Positions 54,510 through 62,245 of a stretch of 64,000 bases of DNA are shown here, one piece after another. Under the pieces are notes generated by a model that worked only from the letters and a program-made list of their open reading frames with translations, did no database searches and had not been told where the DNA came from. The position numbers were made by a program, and so were the translations under genes. This DNA is from FEB-22 sp003105195. Lineage in GTDB: Bacteria > Pseudomonadota > Alphaproteobacteria > Rhizobiales > Xanthobacteraceae. Within the stretch, counting starts at the first letter, position 1. Every line of letters starts with the position of its first letter. The stretch covers positions 62,001-126,000 of the forward strand of contig JAOSKV010000008.1 of the NCBI GenBank assembly GCA_027493405.1. Reading direction: 5' to 3'.

Positions 54510-54533
54510 ACGCCCGGCGCGGGGGCCGGGCGT
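54510..54533 (-). terminator. Hairpin terminator of cysK-grx
   Basis: A perfect 9-bp stem (ACGCCCGGC / GCCGGGCGT) with a six-base loop, 140 bases after the stop. On the minus strand it is followed by TTTGC. A moderate-confidence intrinsic terminator. Confidence 0.45.
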
Positions 54534-54674
54534 GCAACTGCGATGCTGGGTTTTTCGCGCGTTTTGCCTGACACGTCAAACGCGCATGCGACGTACGGCA
54601 GAGAAACCTGTCGATTGCGTGCATTGCGGCGATCTCGCGCGGAAATCCGCGCGGGTCCGCGGCACGCGCGCCGG

Positions 54675-56165
54675 TCAGGCGCGCGATTGGAGCCAGCCGG
54701 GCAGGAAACCGAACGGGTCGACCTGCTGCGCGTGGCGGAAGGCGACGCCGGCCGCCGCCAGGCGATCCTGCACGCGGCCCTCCTTCCAGGCCGCGAACAG
54801 GTCGGTGGAGCCGCCGACCAGCTCGCCGGCGACGAAGATCTGCGGAATCGTCCGCATGCCGGTGCGGGCGTTGAGCGCGGTGCGGACCGCGCCGCCCCAG
54901 TCGTCCGCCTGGTAGGCGACCGAGTCGAGGTCGATCGAGCGGTACGGGATCTCGAAATGCGCGAACATGCGGCGCACCGACCAGCAGAACTCGCACCATT
55001 CCAGGGCGAACATCACGACCGGCTGCTCCGGATCGCGCAGCGCCGCGTCGACGAAGGCCGCGGCCTCGGGCTTCGGCGCCGGCAGCACGATCGGCGCGGC
55101 GCTCGCGGCCGGCGCGGCGGGCGCATCGAAGCGATAGCCGGGCGTCGAGCGGGAGATCTCGATTTCCTCGCCCGTCATGTCGGCCGGAACGTCGGCGAAC
55201 AGCGGCGTCGAGAGATAGCGCTCGCCGGTGTCGGGCAGCATGCAGAGCAGCCGGCTGCCGGGCGGTGCGGTGCGCGCCACCTCGCGCGCGGCCGCGAGCG
55301 TGGCGCCGCCCGAGATGCCGGCCAGGATCCCCTCCTGGCGCGCAAGGTCGCGCGCGCAGGCGAGCGCATCGGCGCCGGCGACCGGGACGACGCGGTCGAT
55401 CAGCCTCTCGGCGACGGCGTCCTCGGCGAGCCTGGAGATGAAGTCGGGGCTCCAGCCCTGCATCAGATGCGGGCGGAACGCGGGATGCGCGCCGTCCGGC
55501 GAACCGTCGGCGCGCCGCGCCTGGCCGATGCCGCTGCCGAGCAGCGGCGAGTTGTCGGGCTCGGCGACGATCACCCGGGTCTCGGGCCGATGCTCGCGCA
55601 GCACGCGCGCCACGCCCTTGAGCGTGCCGCCGGTGCCGAAGCCCGTCACCCAGAAGTCGAGCGGCTCGCCCGCGAAGGCGTCGAGGATCTCGCGCGCGGT
55701 GGTGCGCGCATGGATCTCGGCATTGGCCTCGTTCTCGAACTGGCGCGGCAGGAACCAGCCATGCGCGGCCGCGAGCTCGACCGCCTTGGCGAGCATGCCG
55801 CTGCCGCGCTCGGAGGCAGGCGTCAGCACCACCCGGGCGCCGAGGAAGCGCATCAGCTTGCGCCGCTCGACGCTGAAGTTCTCGGCCATCACGGCGACGA
55901 AGGGATAACCGCGCTGGGCGCAGACCATGGCGAGCCCGATGCCGGTATTGCCGCTGGTCGCCTCCACCACGGTCTGCCCGGGCGTGAGCACGCCGCGCCG
56001 CTCGGCATCCGCGATGACGCCGAGGGCGAGCCGGTCCTTGACCGAGCCGAGCGGATTGAAGGATTCGAGCTTGACGAACAGCTCGACGCCGGGCGGGGCC
56101 AGGCGGTTGAGCCGGACCACCGGGGTGCGGCCGATGGTCTGCGTGATGTCGAGGAATTTGGTCAT
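54675..56165 (-). CDS. Cysteine synthase-glutaredoxin fusion
   Basis: A 496-residue protein. Residues 1-310 are a PLP-dependent O-acetylserine sulfhydrylase/cystathionine-synthase type fold: catalytic Lys in FNPLGSVKDRLALG, VVEATSGNTGIGLAMV, phosphate loop GFGTGGTLKGVARVL, C-terminal AGISGGATLAAA. Residues 380-480 form a glutaredoxin: VVMFALEWCEFCWSVRRMFA (CxxC), then the cis-Pro TIPQIF and GELVGGSTDLF. The two activities may couple sulfur assimilation to thiol redox. ATG 56165 is chosen by homology with AGGGA upstream; the open frame goes further up. The SDR gene lies upstream on the same strand. Confidence 0.9.
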   Translation of the reverse strand: MTKFLDITQTIGRTPVVRLNRLAPPGVELFVKLESFNPLGSVKDRLALGVIADAERRGVLTPGQTVVEATSGNTGIGLAMVCAQRGYPFVAVMAENFSVERRKLMRFLGARVVLTPASERGSGMLAKAVELAAAHGWFLPRQFENEANAEIHARTTAREILDAFAGEPLDFWVTGFGTGGTLKGVARVLREHRPETRVIVAEPDNSPLLGSGIGQARRADGSPDGAHPAFRPHLMQGWSPDFISRLAEDAVAERLIDRVVPVAGADALACARDLARQEGILAGISGGATLAAAREVARTAPPGSRLLCMLPDTGERYLSTPLFADVPADMTGEEIEISRSTPGYRFDAPAAPAASAAPIVLPAPKPEAAAFVDAALRDPEQPVVMFALEWCEFCWSVRRMFAHFEIPYRSIDLDSVAYQADDWGGAVRTALNARTGMRTIPQIFVAGELVGGSTDLFAAWKEGRVQDRLAAAGVAFRHAQQVDPFGFLPGWLQSRA

Positions 56166-56268
56166 GGTCGGGGTCCCTGATGGCGTTGTCGCGGCCCGGA
56201 TCCCCCATGGCGGTGGGATCGGGCGTGGGACCGACCGTGTGATCGCCGTTTGAATGGCGTGTGAGAAG

Positions 56269-57057
56269 CTAGAACAGCCCCGTGGTGGCGCCGCCGTCGA
56301 CCGCGATGGCGGTGCCCTGGATGTGGCGGGCCTCGGGGCGGCACAGGAACAGCGCGAGGGCAGCGACGTCCTCGGGCGCACCGAACCGGCGCACGTCGTC
56401 CCGGGCGAGGAGGCGGGCGCGCTCGGCCTCCGGCGCGACGCCCTGGGCGGCGGCGTTCTGGGCGAGACGCTGGGTGAAGCGCTCGGTCTCGATGATGCCG
56501 GGCAGGATGGCGTTGACATTGACGCCGTCGCGCTTGCCGAGGGCGGCGAGGCCCTTGGTGAAGTTCGCCATCGCGGCGTTGACCGAGCCGCCGATCAGGA
56601 ACAGGGGATCGGGCGTGCGCGCGGCGGTGCCGACGATGTTGACGACATGGCCCTGCGCGGCCGCGAGCTGCGGCCAGAACAGGCGGCAGAGGCGCACGCA
56701 GGCGAAGAATTTGAGCGCGAAACCGTCCTGCCAGGCCTCCTCGGCGAGCGCGAGGAAATCGCCGCCGCGGGTCGCGCCGGCGCAATTCACCAGCACGTCG
56801 CAGCGCCCGTGCGCTTCGACGACGCGGCGATGCAGCGCCGCACAGGCCTCCGGGTCGCGCAGGTCGCCCGCGACCGCGAGCGGCGGCGCGCCACCGGCCG
56901 CGGCGATGGTCGCAGCGGCGGCCGCGAGGTTCTCGGCCGAGGACGCGGCGAGCACCGTCCTTGCGCCTTCGCGCGCGAAGGCCAGCGCGATGGCGCGGCC
57001 GATGCCGCGGCTGCCGCCCGTGACGACGACGACCTTGTCGGCGAACTCGCTGGCCAT
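56269..57057 (-). CDS. Short-chain dehydrogenase/reductase lacking the Tyr-x-x-x-Lys pair
   Basis: A 262-residue SDR-fold protein. The NAD motif VTGGSRGIGRAIA, the DLRDPEAC loop and NCAGATRG are standard. The active-site segment reads FLIGGSVNAAMANFTKGLA where most SDRs have YxxxK: the Tyr and Lys positions carry Gly and Asn. A small group of SDR-like proteins shares GGSVNAA, so the change is probably natural. GGAGGTG precedes ATG 57057. It may bind NAD(P) without ordinary reductase activity, or use another residue. Confidence 0.85.
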   Translation of the reverse strand: MASEFADKVVVVTGGSRGIGRAIALAFAREGARTVLAASSAENLAAAAATIAAAGGAPPLAVAGDLRDPEACAALHRRVVEAHGRCDVLVNCAGATRGGDFLALAEEAWQDGFALKFFACVRLCRLFWPQLAAAQGHVVNIVGTAARTPDPLFLIGGSVNAAMANFTKGLAALGKRDGVNVNAILPGIIETERFTQRLAQNAAAQGVAPEAERARLLARDDVRRFGAPEDVAALALFLCRPEARHIQGTAIAVDGGATTGLF

Positions 57058-57223
57058 TGCCACCTCCTCGATTCTTGATCTGGTCGCATTTCCTGCGCCA
57101 ACCGGTGCCAAATTCGGCGAAAAATTCTCTATCCACTGTGTCAGAAGACAGCTCTCGGCGTCATCGCCGAGCGCGCAGGTCGGATGTTTCCGACCTGCGT
57201 CTTTCTTGTTTCGGCGAAACCCG

Positions 57224-57314
57224 AGAGAACCGGGATCCATAGGCCCTGTATTTCCGCATTTCGACCACCGGGGTTAGATCCCGGCTCGCGCTCTCGCTCG
57301 CTTGGCCGGGATGA
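57224..57314. repeat. Dispersed palindromic element, copy B
   Basis: CGGGATCCATAGG, a core with TTTCCGCATTTCGACCACCG, then AGATCCCGGCTCGCGCTCTCGCTCG and TTGGCCGGGATGAC. ATCCCGG (57278-57284) and CCGGGAT (57306-57312) form the arms. Core orientation is opposite to copy A. Confidence 0.6.
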
Positions 57315-57405
57315 CGCTCAGAGGCCGTTTCTGAGACGGTAGCCGACCTGGGCATTGATCAATGCGATCTCGGAAACCGAGATCGGTGCTCCCTTGGGGG
57401 ATGAC
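57308..57405. repeat. Second repeat family, copy 1
   Basis: Begins GGGATGACGCTCAGA, continues TTTCTGA, CCGACCT, GGCAT and GATCAATGC, a small hairpin region (TCTCGGAAACCGAGA) and ends GGGATGACA. Matches 61883-61995 segment by segment, with differences in the inner hairpin. Confidence 0.6.
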
Positions 57406-57428
57406 AGATAAGTTCTGACTCGGCAGGA

Positions 57429-57920
57429 CTATCCGGTCTCGTCGGGCTCGGCGCCTCCGCCGTCCGCGGCGAGGCGCTCGATCACCTGGTCGAGCGCGCG
57501 ATAGACCTCGGCGAGGCGTTCGGGTCCGATCGCGCGCTCGATCTCGGCATAGATCTCCTCGGAACGCGGCGCGAGCGTCTCGAACAGGCGCCGGCCCTTG
57601 GCCGCGAGGGAGACGACGATGCGGCGGTGATCCTCGCCGTGGGTGCGGCGCGCGATCAGGCCGTCGGCCTCGAGCCGGGGCAGGATGCGGGACAGGCTCG
57701 CGGGCAGCATGCAGCAGCGCGCGCCGAGCTCGCCGATCTCCAGGCGCTCGACCTCGACCAGGGCACGGATGATGCGCCATTGCTGCTCGGTGACGCCGTG
57801 GTCGCGAAGGTGCGGCCGGAAGCGCTGCATCACGGCCTCGCGCGCGCGCATCAGCTGCATCGGCAGCGAGCGGCCGAACGGCCGCAGCGCCGGCCCCTGC
57901 CCCCTGGCGGGACGTCTCAC
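57429..57920 (-). CDS. hpaR: MarR-family regulator HpaR of homoprotocatechuate degradation
   Basis: A 163-residue MarR-type repressor. MQLMRAREAVMQRFRPHLRDHGVTEQQWRIIRAL and LEADGLIARRTHGEDHRRIVVSLAAKG match HpaR of the 4-hydroxyphenylacetate/homoprotocatechuate meta-pathway; CCMLPASLSRILPRLE is the recognition helix. Start GTG 57920 is 7 bases after the aldolase stop without a strong ribosome site; an internal ATG (MQLMRAREA) is an alternative. Such regulators respond to the aromatic substrate and bind near TTAA-rich palindromes; a matching one lies at 58904-58915. Confidence 0.9.
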   Translation of the reverse strand: MRRPARGQGPALRPFGRSLPMQLMRAREAVMQRFRPHLRDHGVTEQQWRIIRALVEVERLEIGELGARCCMLPASLSRILPRLEADGLIARRTHGEDHRRIVVSLAAKGRRLFETLAPRSEEIYAEIERAIGPERLAEVYRALDQVIERLAADGGGAEPDETG

Positions 57921-57927
57921 GGGCGGC

Positions 57928-58842
57928 TCATTCGGCGGCCGCGGCCGGGAGCAGGCCGGCCTCGGCCAGCACGGCGTCGAGGCGCCGCTCGAGCTCGGGC
58001 GTCGGCGGCACCATGGGCAGCCGATGCTCGTTGTCCGGGATCAGGCCGAGACGCTTCGCCATGTACTTCATCGGCGTCGGATTGGTGTCGTAGAACACGG
58101 CCTTGTTGAGGCCGTGCAGCCGGTGGTGCAGCGCCTGCGCGGCCTCGAGGTCGCCGCGCCACACCGCCTCGCACATCTCGGCGAGCGGCCGCGGCCGCAG
58201 GTTGCCGACCGCGTTCATGAGGCCGCAGGCGCCGACCGCCATCATCGGGAAGGAAAGATCCTCCAGCCCGACGAAGATGCGGAAGTCGTGGCCCACCGCC
58301 GCGAGACACTCGGTGACGAAATCGAGGTCCTGGGAGGCGTGCTTCATGCCGACGAAACTCGGCGACCTGTCCTTGAGCTCGCGGATCGTGTCGACCGTGA
58401 CCGAGACCGCGGCGCGGATCGGGATGTGATAGACCATCCACGGCGTGTCGAGGCCACGCATCACCTCGAGATAGTACTGCACCATGCCGCGCTGCGGCGG
58501 GCGCGTGTAGTAGGGCGTCACGATCAGGAGCGCGTCGGCGCCGGCCTTGGCGGCGTGCTCGGTGAGGATGCGGGTCTCCCAGATCGACTGCGAGCCGGTC
58601 GCCGCCACCACGGGCACGCGGCCCTTCGCGACCTCGACCGCGAGCGAGACCAGGTTGTTGCGCTCCTCGGTGGTGAGCGCGGCCGGCTCCGAGGTGGTGC
58701 CGTTGACCAGCACGCCGTGCGAGCCCTCGGCGATCTGGAACTCGACCAGGCGCGCATAGGTGTCGTAGTCGACCGCGCCGTCGCGGAACGGCGTGAACAG
58801 CGGCGGGATCGAGCCCTTCAGCCTCGACAGCGGCAGCGCCAT
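57928..58842 (-). CDS. DapA-family aldolase/lyase of the hpa cluster
   Basis: A 304-residue TIM-barrel of the dihydrodipicolinate synthase family. GVLVNGTTSEPAALTTEER, Tyr in MVYHIPIRA, and the Schiff-base Lys in SFVGMKHASQD are present. GGGAGG lies six bases before ATG 58842. Its place next to hpaR and opposite hpaFED suggests it cleaves the hydroxyheptenedioate aldol product (an HpaI-like step) rather than making lysine; this is inference from context. Confidence 0.88.
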   Translation of the reverse strand: MALPLSRLKGSIPPLFTPFRDGAVDYDTYARLVEFQIAEGSHGVLVNGTTSEPAALTTEERNNLVSLAVEVAKGRVPVVAATGSQSIWETRILTEHAAKAGADALLIVTPYYTRPPQRGMVQYYLEVMRGLDTPWMVYHIPIRAAVSVTVDTIRELKDRSPSFVGMKHASQDLDFVTECLAAVGHDFRIFVGLEDLSFPMMAVGACGLMNAVGNLRPRPLAEMCEAVWRGDLEAAQALHHRLHGLNKAVFYDTNPTPMKYMAKRLGLIPDNEHRLPMVPPTPELERRLDAVLAEAGLLPAAAAE

Positions 58843-58875
58843 GGACAGCCTCCCTCGGCGGCGACGTGCTCGGCC

Positions 58876-58904
58876 TTGACGGTCGGCGCCGCCGGGTCGA
58901 TACT
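58876..58904 (+). promoter_or_regulatory. Sigma-70-like promoter of hpaF
   Basis: TTGACG (58876-58881) and GATACT (58899-58904) with a 17-base spacer fit a vegetative promoter for the hpaFED operon. The palindrome at 58904-58915 overlaps its end, so a bound repressor would block polymerase. Confidence 0.5.
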
Positions 58905-58915
58905 TAACATGTTAA
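58904..58915. promoter_or_regulatory. Perfect palindrome TTAACATGTTAA, likely HpaR operator
   Basis: A 12-bp perfect palindrome in the only AT-rich spot of the divergent region between the aldolase and hpaF. It overlaps the proposed -10. MarR-family operators are palindromes of this kind; HpaR is encoded in the same cluster. Confidence 0.7.
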
Positions 58916-58956
58916 TGTTTTCCCGCGCAACCGCGCAGACCGGCGGAGGCGACGCC

Positions 58957-59343
58957 ATGCCGCACGTCATCATCGAATACTCGGCCAATATCGAGAGCGA
59001 GATCTCGGCCCAGCGCCTGGTGGACGAGATGCACGCCGCGGCGCTCGCGACGGCGATCGCCGACCCGGCCGGGTTCCGCACCCGGGCGGCGCGGAGGCCG
59101 CATTTCCGCGTCGGCGACGGCGACCCGAAGAACGGCTTCGTGCACGTGACGGCGCGGATCCGCGACGGGCGCTCGGTGGAGCAGAAGCGCGCGCTCGCCG
59201 AAGCCCTGATGGCGGCACTCGAGACGGCGCTCGCGCCGGCGCTGGCGGCGCGGCCGATGGCGCTCGCTGTCGAGGTGCAGGAGATCGATTCGCAGACGCG
59301 CCTGTTGCGCAACACCATCCGCGAGAAGGCGAGCGCGGCATGA
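58957..59343 (+). CDS. hpaF: 5-carboxymethyl-2-hydroxymuconate delta-isomerase
   Basis: A 128-residue enzyme of the tautomerase-related CHMI family, which isomerises the meta-cleavage product of homoprotocatechuate. Catalytic Pro follows Met: MPHVIIEYSANIE. Later PHFRVGDGDPKNGFVHVTARIRDGRS and LLRNTIREK match CHMI. The GGCGGAGG site lies upstream. The stop overlaps the hpaE start as ATGA, so they are coupled. Confidence 0.92.
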   Translation: MPHVIIEYSANIESEISAQRLVDEMHAAALATAIADPAGFRTRAARRPHFRVGDGDPKNGFVHVTARIRDGRSVEQKRALAEALMAALETALAPALAARPMALAVEVQEIDSQTRLLRNTIREKASAA

Positions 59344-60854
59344 GGCTGCCCCTTGACCAGGCGGTCGCCCGGGCCGACACGGTCCTTGCGCGCTTCCGCG
59401 CCGGCACGGTCGCGCACCTGATCGACGGCCGCGCGGATCCGGGCGGCGGGGCGACCTTCGAGACCGCCTCGCCGGTGGACAATGCGGTGCTGGCGCGCGT
59501 CGCGCGCGGCGGCGCCGCCGAGGTGGACCGCGCGGCGCGCGCCGCCACGAAGGCGTTCCGCACCGGCTGGAGCCGCACGACGGGCGCGGAGCGGCGCAAG
59601 ATCCTGCACCGGATCGCCGACGCGATCGAGGCGCGCGCCGAGGAGATCGCGCTCGTCGAATGCATGGATACGGGCCAGCCGATCCGCTACATGGCGAAGG
59701 CGGCGCTGCGCGGGGCCGAGAACTTCCGCTTCTTCGCGGACCGGGCGCCGAACGCCGGCGATGGGCGCGCGCTGCCGACCGACACCCACCTCAACTACAC
59801 GCTGCGCCAGCCGATCGGGCCGGTCGGCATCATCACGCCGTGGAACACGCCCTTCATGCTGTCCACGTGGAAGATCGCCCCGGCGCTCGCGGCGGGCTGC
59901 ACCGTGGTGCACAAGCCGGCCGAATGGAGCCCGCTCACCGCGATGCTGCTCGCCGAGATCGCGCACGAGGCCGGGCTGCCGCCGGGCGTGCTCAACGTGG
60001 TGCACGGCTTCGGCGAGGAGGCCGGCAAGGCGCTCACCGAGCATCCCGACATCAAGGCGATCGGCTTCGTCGGCGAATCCGCGACCGGCAGCCTGATCAT
60101 GGCGCAGGGCGCGCCCACCCTGAAGCGGGTGCATTTCGAGCTCGGCGGCAAGAACCCCGTGATCGTGTTCGCGGACGCCGACCTCGAGCGCGCGCTCGAC
60201 GCCGTGCTGTTCATGATCTACTCGCTCAACGGCGAACGCTGCACCTCCTCCTCGCGCGCGCTGGTGGAGGCCTCGATCTACCGCGAGTTCAGCGCGCGGG
60301 CGGCGGCGCGCGTGAAGACGATCCGGATCGGCCATCCGCTCGACCCGGCGACCGAGATCGGGCCGCTGATCCACCCGGCCCATGTCGAGAAGGTCTTGTC
60401 CTACGTCAAGGAGGCGGAGCGCGAAGGCGCCAGAGTGGCGGTCGGCGGTGGGCGCGCCGGCGAGATGGGGAACTACGTGGAGCCGACCCTCTATCTCGAC
60501 GCGAAGGCCGGCATGCGCATCGCGCAGGAGGAGATCTTCGGACCGGTGCTGACCATGATCCCGTTCGCGGACGAGGCCGAGGCGCTCGCGATCGCCAACG
60601 ACGTGCGCTACGGGCTCGCGGCCTATCTGTGGACCCGCGACGTGGGCCGTGCCCACCGCTTCGCGCGATCGGTCGAGGCCGGCATGGTGTGGGTGAACTC
60701 GGAGAACGTGCGCCACCTGCCCACCCCGTTCGGCGGCATGAAGGCCTCCGGCCTCGGCCGCGACGGCGGCGACTATTCGTTCGACTTCTACATGGAGACG
60801 AAGAACGTCGCGATCGCGCTCGACACCCACAAGATCCCGCGCATCGGGAGCTGA
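59340..60854 (+). CDS. hpaE: 5-carboxymethyl-2-hydroxymuconate semialdehyde dehydrogenase
   Basis: A 504-residue NAD-dependent aldehyde dehydrogenase. Motifs: IITPWNTPFMLSTWKIAPALAAGC, HFELGGKNPVIVFAD (catalytic Glu), MIYSLNGERCTSSSRALVE (catalytic Cys), EEIFGPVLTMIPF, and MVWVNSENVRHLPTPFGGMKASGLGRDGG. Context and sequence fit HpaE, the step after ring cleavage. Overlaps hpaF by four bases; hpaD follows after three bases. Confidence 0.93.
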   Translation: MRLPLDQAVARADTVLARFRAGTVAHLIDGRADPGGGATFETASPVDNAVLARVARGGAAEVDRAARAATKAFRTGWSRTTGAERRKILHRIADAIEARAEEIALVECMDTGQPIRYMAKAALRGAENFRFFADRAPNAGDGRALPTDTHLNYTLRQPIGPVGIITPWNTPFMLSTWKIAPALAAGCTVVHKPAEWSPLTAMLLAEIAHEAGLPPGVLNVVHGFGEEAGKALTEHPDIKAIGFVGESATGSLIMAQGAPTLKRVHFELGGKNPVIVFADADLERALDAVLFMIYSLNGERCTSSSRALVEASIYREFSARAAARVKTIRIGHPLDPATEIGPLIHPAHVEKVLSYVKEAEREGARVAVGGGRAGEMGNYVEPTLYLDAKAGMRIAQEEIFGPVLTMIPFADEAEALAIANDVRYGLAAYLWTRDVGRAHRFARSVEAGMVWVNSENVRHLPTPFGGMKASGLGRDGGDYSFDFYMETKNVAIALDTHKIPRIGS

Positions 60855-60857
60855 ACC

Positions 60858-61841
60858 ATGCCGGTCCGCCCGCCCGTCCCGCAGCCGCCCTTCAACGTCG
60901 TGCGGGTGAGCCACGCCGAGCTGACGGTGCGCGACCTTTCCGCCGCGCGCGCCTTCTACGTCGACTGCCTCGGCTACCTGGTGAGCGAGGAGAGCCGCGA
61001 CACGCTGCACCTGCGCGCGATCGAGGAGCGCAACCACCACTCGATCGTGCTGCACAAGGGGGCGGAGCCGGCGACGCGGACCATCGGCTTCAAGCTGGCG
61101 AGCGAGGAGGACCTCGACCGCGCCGAGTTCTGGTTCGCGCGCAAGGGCCTGCCGGTGTCCTTCCCGAACGTGCCGTTCCAGGGACGCACGCTGCGCACCG
61201 CCGACCCGCACGGCATGCCGGTCGACTTCTACTTCCGCATGGACCAGGCGGAGCGCATGCTGCAGAAGTATTCCGCCTATCGCGGGGCGCGCATCCAGCG
61301 CATCGACCACATCAACTGCTTCACCCCCGACGTGCAGGCGAGCTACGAGTTCTACACCGACATCGGCTTCCGGCTCACCGAATACACCGAGACCGAGGAC
61401 GCGACGCCGAAGCTGTGGGCCGTGTGGCTGCACCGCAAGGGCAACGTCCACGACCTCGCCTTCACCAACGGGCGCGGGCCGCGCCTGCACCACATCGGCG
61501 TGTGGACCGCGAGCGCGCTCGACATCCTCCACATCTGCGACGTGATGTCGACCAGCGGGTACCTGCCCAACATGGAGCGTGGGCCGGGCCGCCACGGCAT
61601 CTCCAACGCCTTCTTCCTCTATGTGCGCGACCCCGACGGTCACCGCATCGAGCTGTTCACCAGCGACTACCTCACGGCCGATCCGGACCTGGAGCCGATC
61701 CGCTGGACCCTGCGCGACCCGCAGCGACAGACGCTGTGGGGCCATCCGGCGCCGAAGAGCTGGTTCGAGGAGGGCTCGCCCTTCGCGGGCGTCGCGGTGC
61801 GCGAGCCCGCACTGGACGCGCAACCGATCGTCGCGCGGTGA
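60858..61841 (+). CDS. hpaD: Homoprotocatechuate 2,3-dioxygenase
   Basis: A 327-residue extradiol dioxygenase of the vicinal-oxygen-chelate type (as in Brevibacterium/Arthrobacter), cleaving 3,4-dihydroxyphenylacetate. Metal ligands are His in RIDHINCF, His in RLHHIGVW and Glu in HRIELFTSDY. NHHSIVLHKG and FFLYVRDPDGHR are typical. The full pathway would also need HpaG/HpaH, not seen in the window. It ends the hpaFED operon and is followed by a hairpin-forming repeat. Confidence 0.93.
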   Translation: MPVRPPVPQPPFNVVRVSHAELTVRDLSAARAFYVDCLGYLVSEESRDTLHLRAIEERNHHSIVLHKGAEPATRTIGFKLASEEDLDRAEFWFARKGLPVSFPNVPFQGRTLRTADPHGMPVDFYFRMDQAERMLQKYSAYRGARIQRIDHINCFTPDVQASYEFYTDIGFRLTEYTETEDATPKLWAVWLHRKGNVHDLAFTNGRGPRLHHIGVWTASALDILHICDVMSTSGYLPNMERGPGRHGISNAFFLYVRDPDGHRIELFTSDYLTADPDLEPIRWTLRDPQRQTLWGHPAPKSWFEEGSPFAGVAVREPALDAQPIVAR

Positions 61842-62174
61842 CCCGCAGAGCGGGTCATCCCGGCCGAGCGAAAGCGAGAGCCGGGATGACGCTCAGAATG
61901 CAGTTTCTGACACCGTAAGGTCTCGCCGACCTCGGCATCGATCAATGCCAATCTCGCGCAAGCGCGAGACTGCGTGCTCGCTTGGCCGGGATGACGCCGA
62001 GCACGCGTCAAACTCGACGCAATATTTCCCACGCCTTCGAAATCGCGAAAACGGTCCGCGTCAAAAGACCCTAGCCATCGCGAGCGGCATCTTGCAGACT
62101 GGCATCGACGCGCCGCCGTGCTAGAACGGCGAGCAAGAGCCGTTGCAACGGCCGCGAATCTGGGGAGGACGAGC
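61842..62174. other. Intergenic region between hpaD and livH
   Basis: About 330 bases. GTCATCCCGG (61854-61863) and CCGGGATGAC (61881-61890) make a stable hairpin, which may end the hpaFED transcript. The repeat of the second family follows to 61995. The remainder (62000-62160) is less GC-rich and probably holds the livH promoter. Confidence 0.5.
61883..61995. repeat. Second repeat family, copy 2
   Basis: GGGATGACGCTCAGAATG, TTTCTGACA, CCGACCTCGGCAT, GATCAATGCCAATCTCGCGCAAGCGCGAGA, then GGGATGACGCC. Aligns with 57308-57405 with a different inner stem. Confidence 0.6.
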
Positions 62175-62237
62175 ATGCCGTGGACCGGATGGAGTCGCGT
62201 GATCGCACGCGCCCGGCCCCCGAAGCGCCGGGTCTGA
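62175..62237 (+). CDS. Possible 20-codon leader ORF upstream of livH
   Basis: ATG 62175 has an excellent GGGGAGGA site five bases upstream and opens a 20-codon frame (MPWTGWSRVIARARPPKRRV) ending at TGA 62235-62237, inside the palindrome that touches the livH start. It could be a leader peptide or simply a spacer in a gene whose real start is GTG 62180. Low confidence. Confidence 0.25.
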   Translation: MPWTGWSRVIARARPPKRRV

Positions 62238-62245
62238 GACCCGGC
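62227..62245 (+). promoter_or_regulatory. 19-base palindrome abutting the livH start codon
   Basis: GCCGGGTCT-G-AGACCCGGC has two perfect 9-base arms around one G and ends exactly before ATG 62246. In mRNA it would hide the start region. It may regulate translation or be part of an in-frame longer start. Confidence 0.5.

Larger units (their letters stand above)
54318..54674. other. Intergenic region with repeat element and terminator
   Basis: The 357 bases between the Mrr-like gene start and the cysK-grx stop contain the element listed at 54391-54484 and the hairpin at 54510-54533. No open frame with a ribosome site was found in the rest. Confidence 0.5.
57058..57428. other. Intergenic region with two repeat elements
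   Basis: About 370 bases between the SDR start and the hpaR stop. The first part (57058-57223) is A/T richer and should contain the SDR promoter. The rest is taken by copy B of the palindromic element and the first copy of a second repeat. No gene is visible. Confidence 0.5.

Noticed and set aside
57224..57405. CRISPR-like array or tRNA in the repeat-rich intergenic DNA
   Set aside because: There are only one or two copies per site, no regular spacers and no cloverleaf; these are palindromic intergenic repeats.
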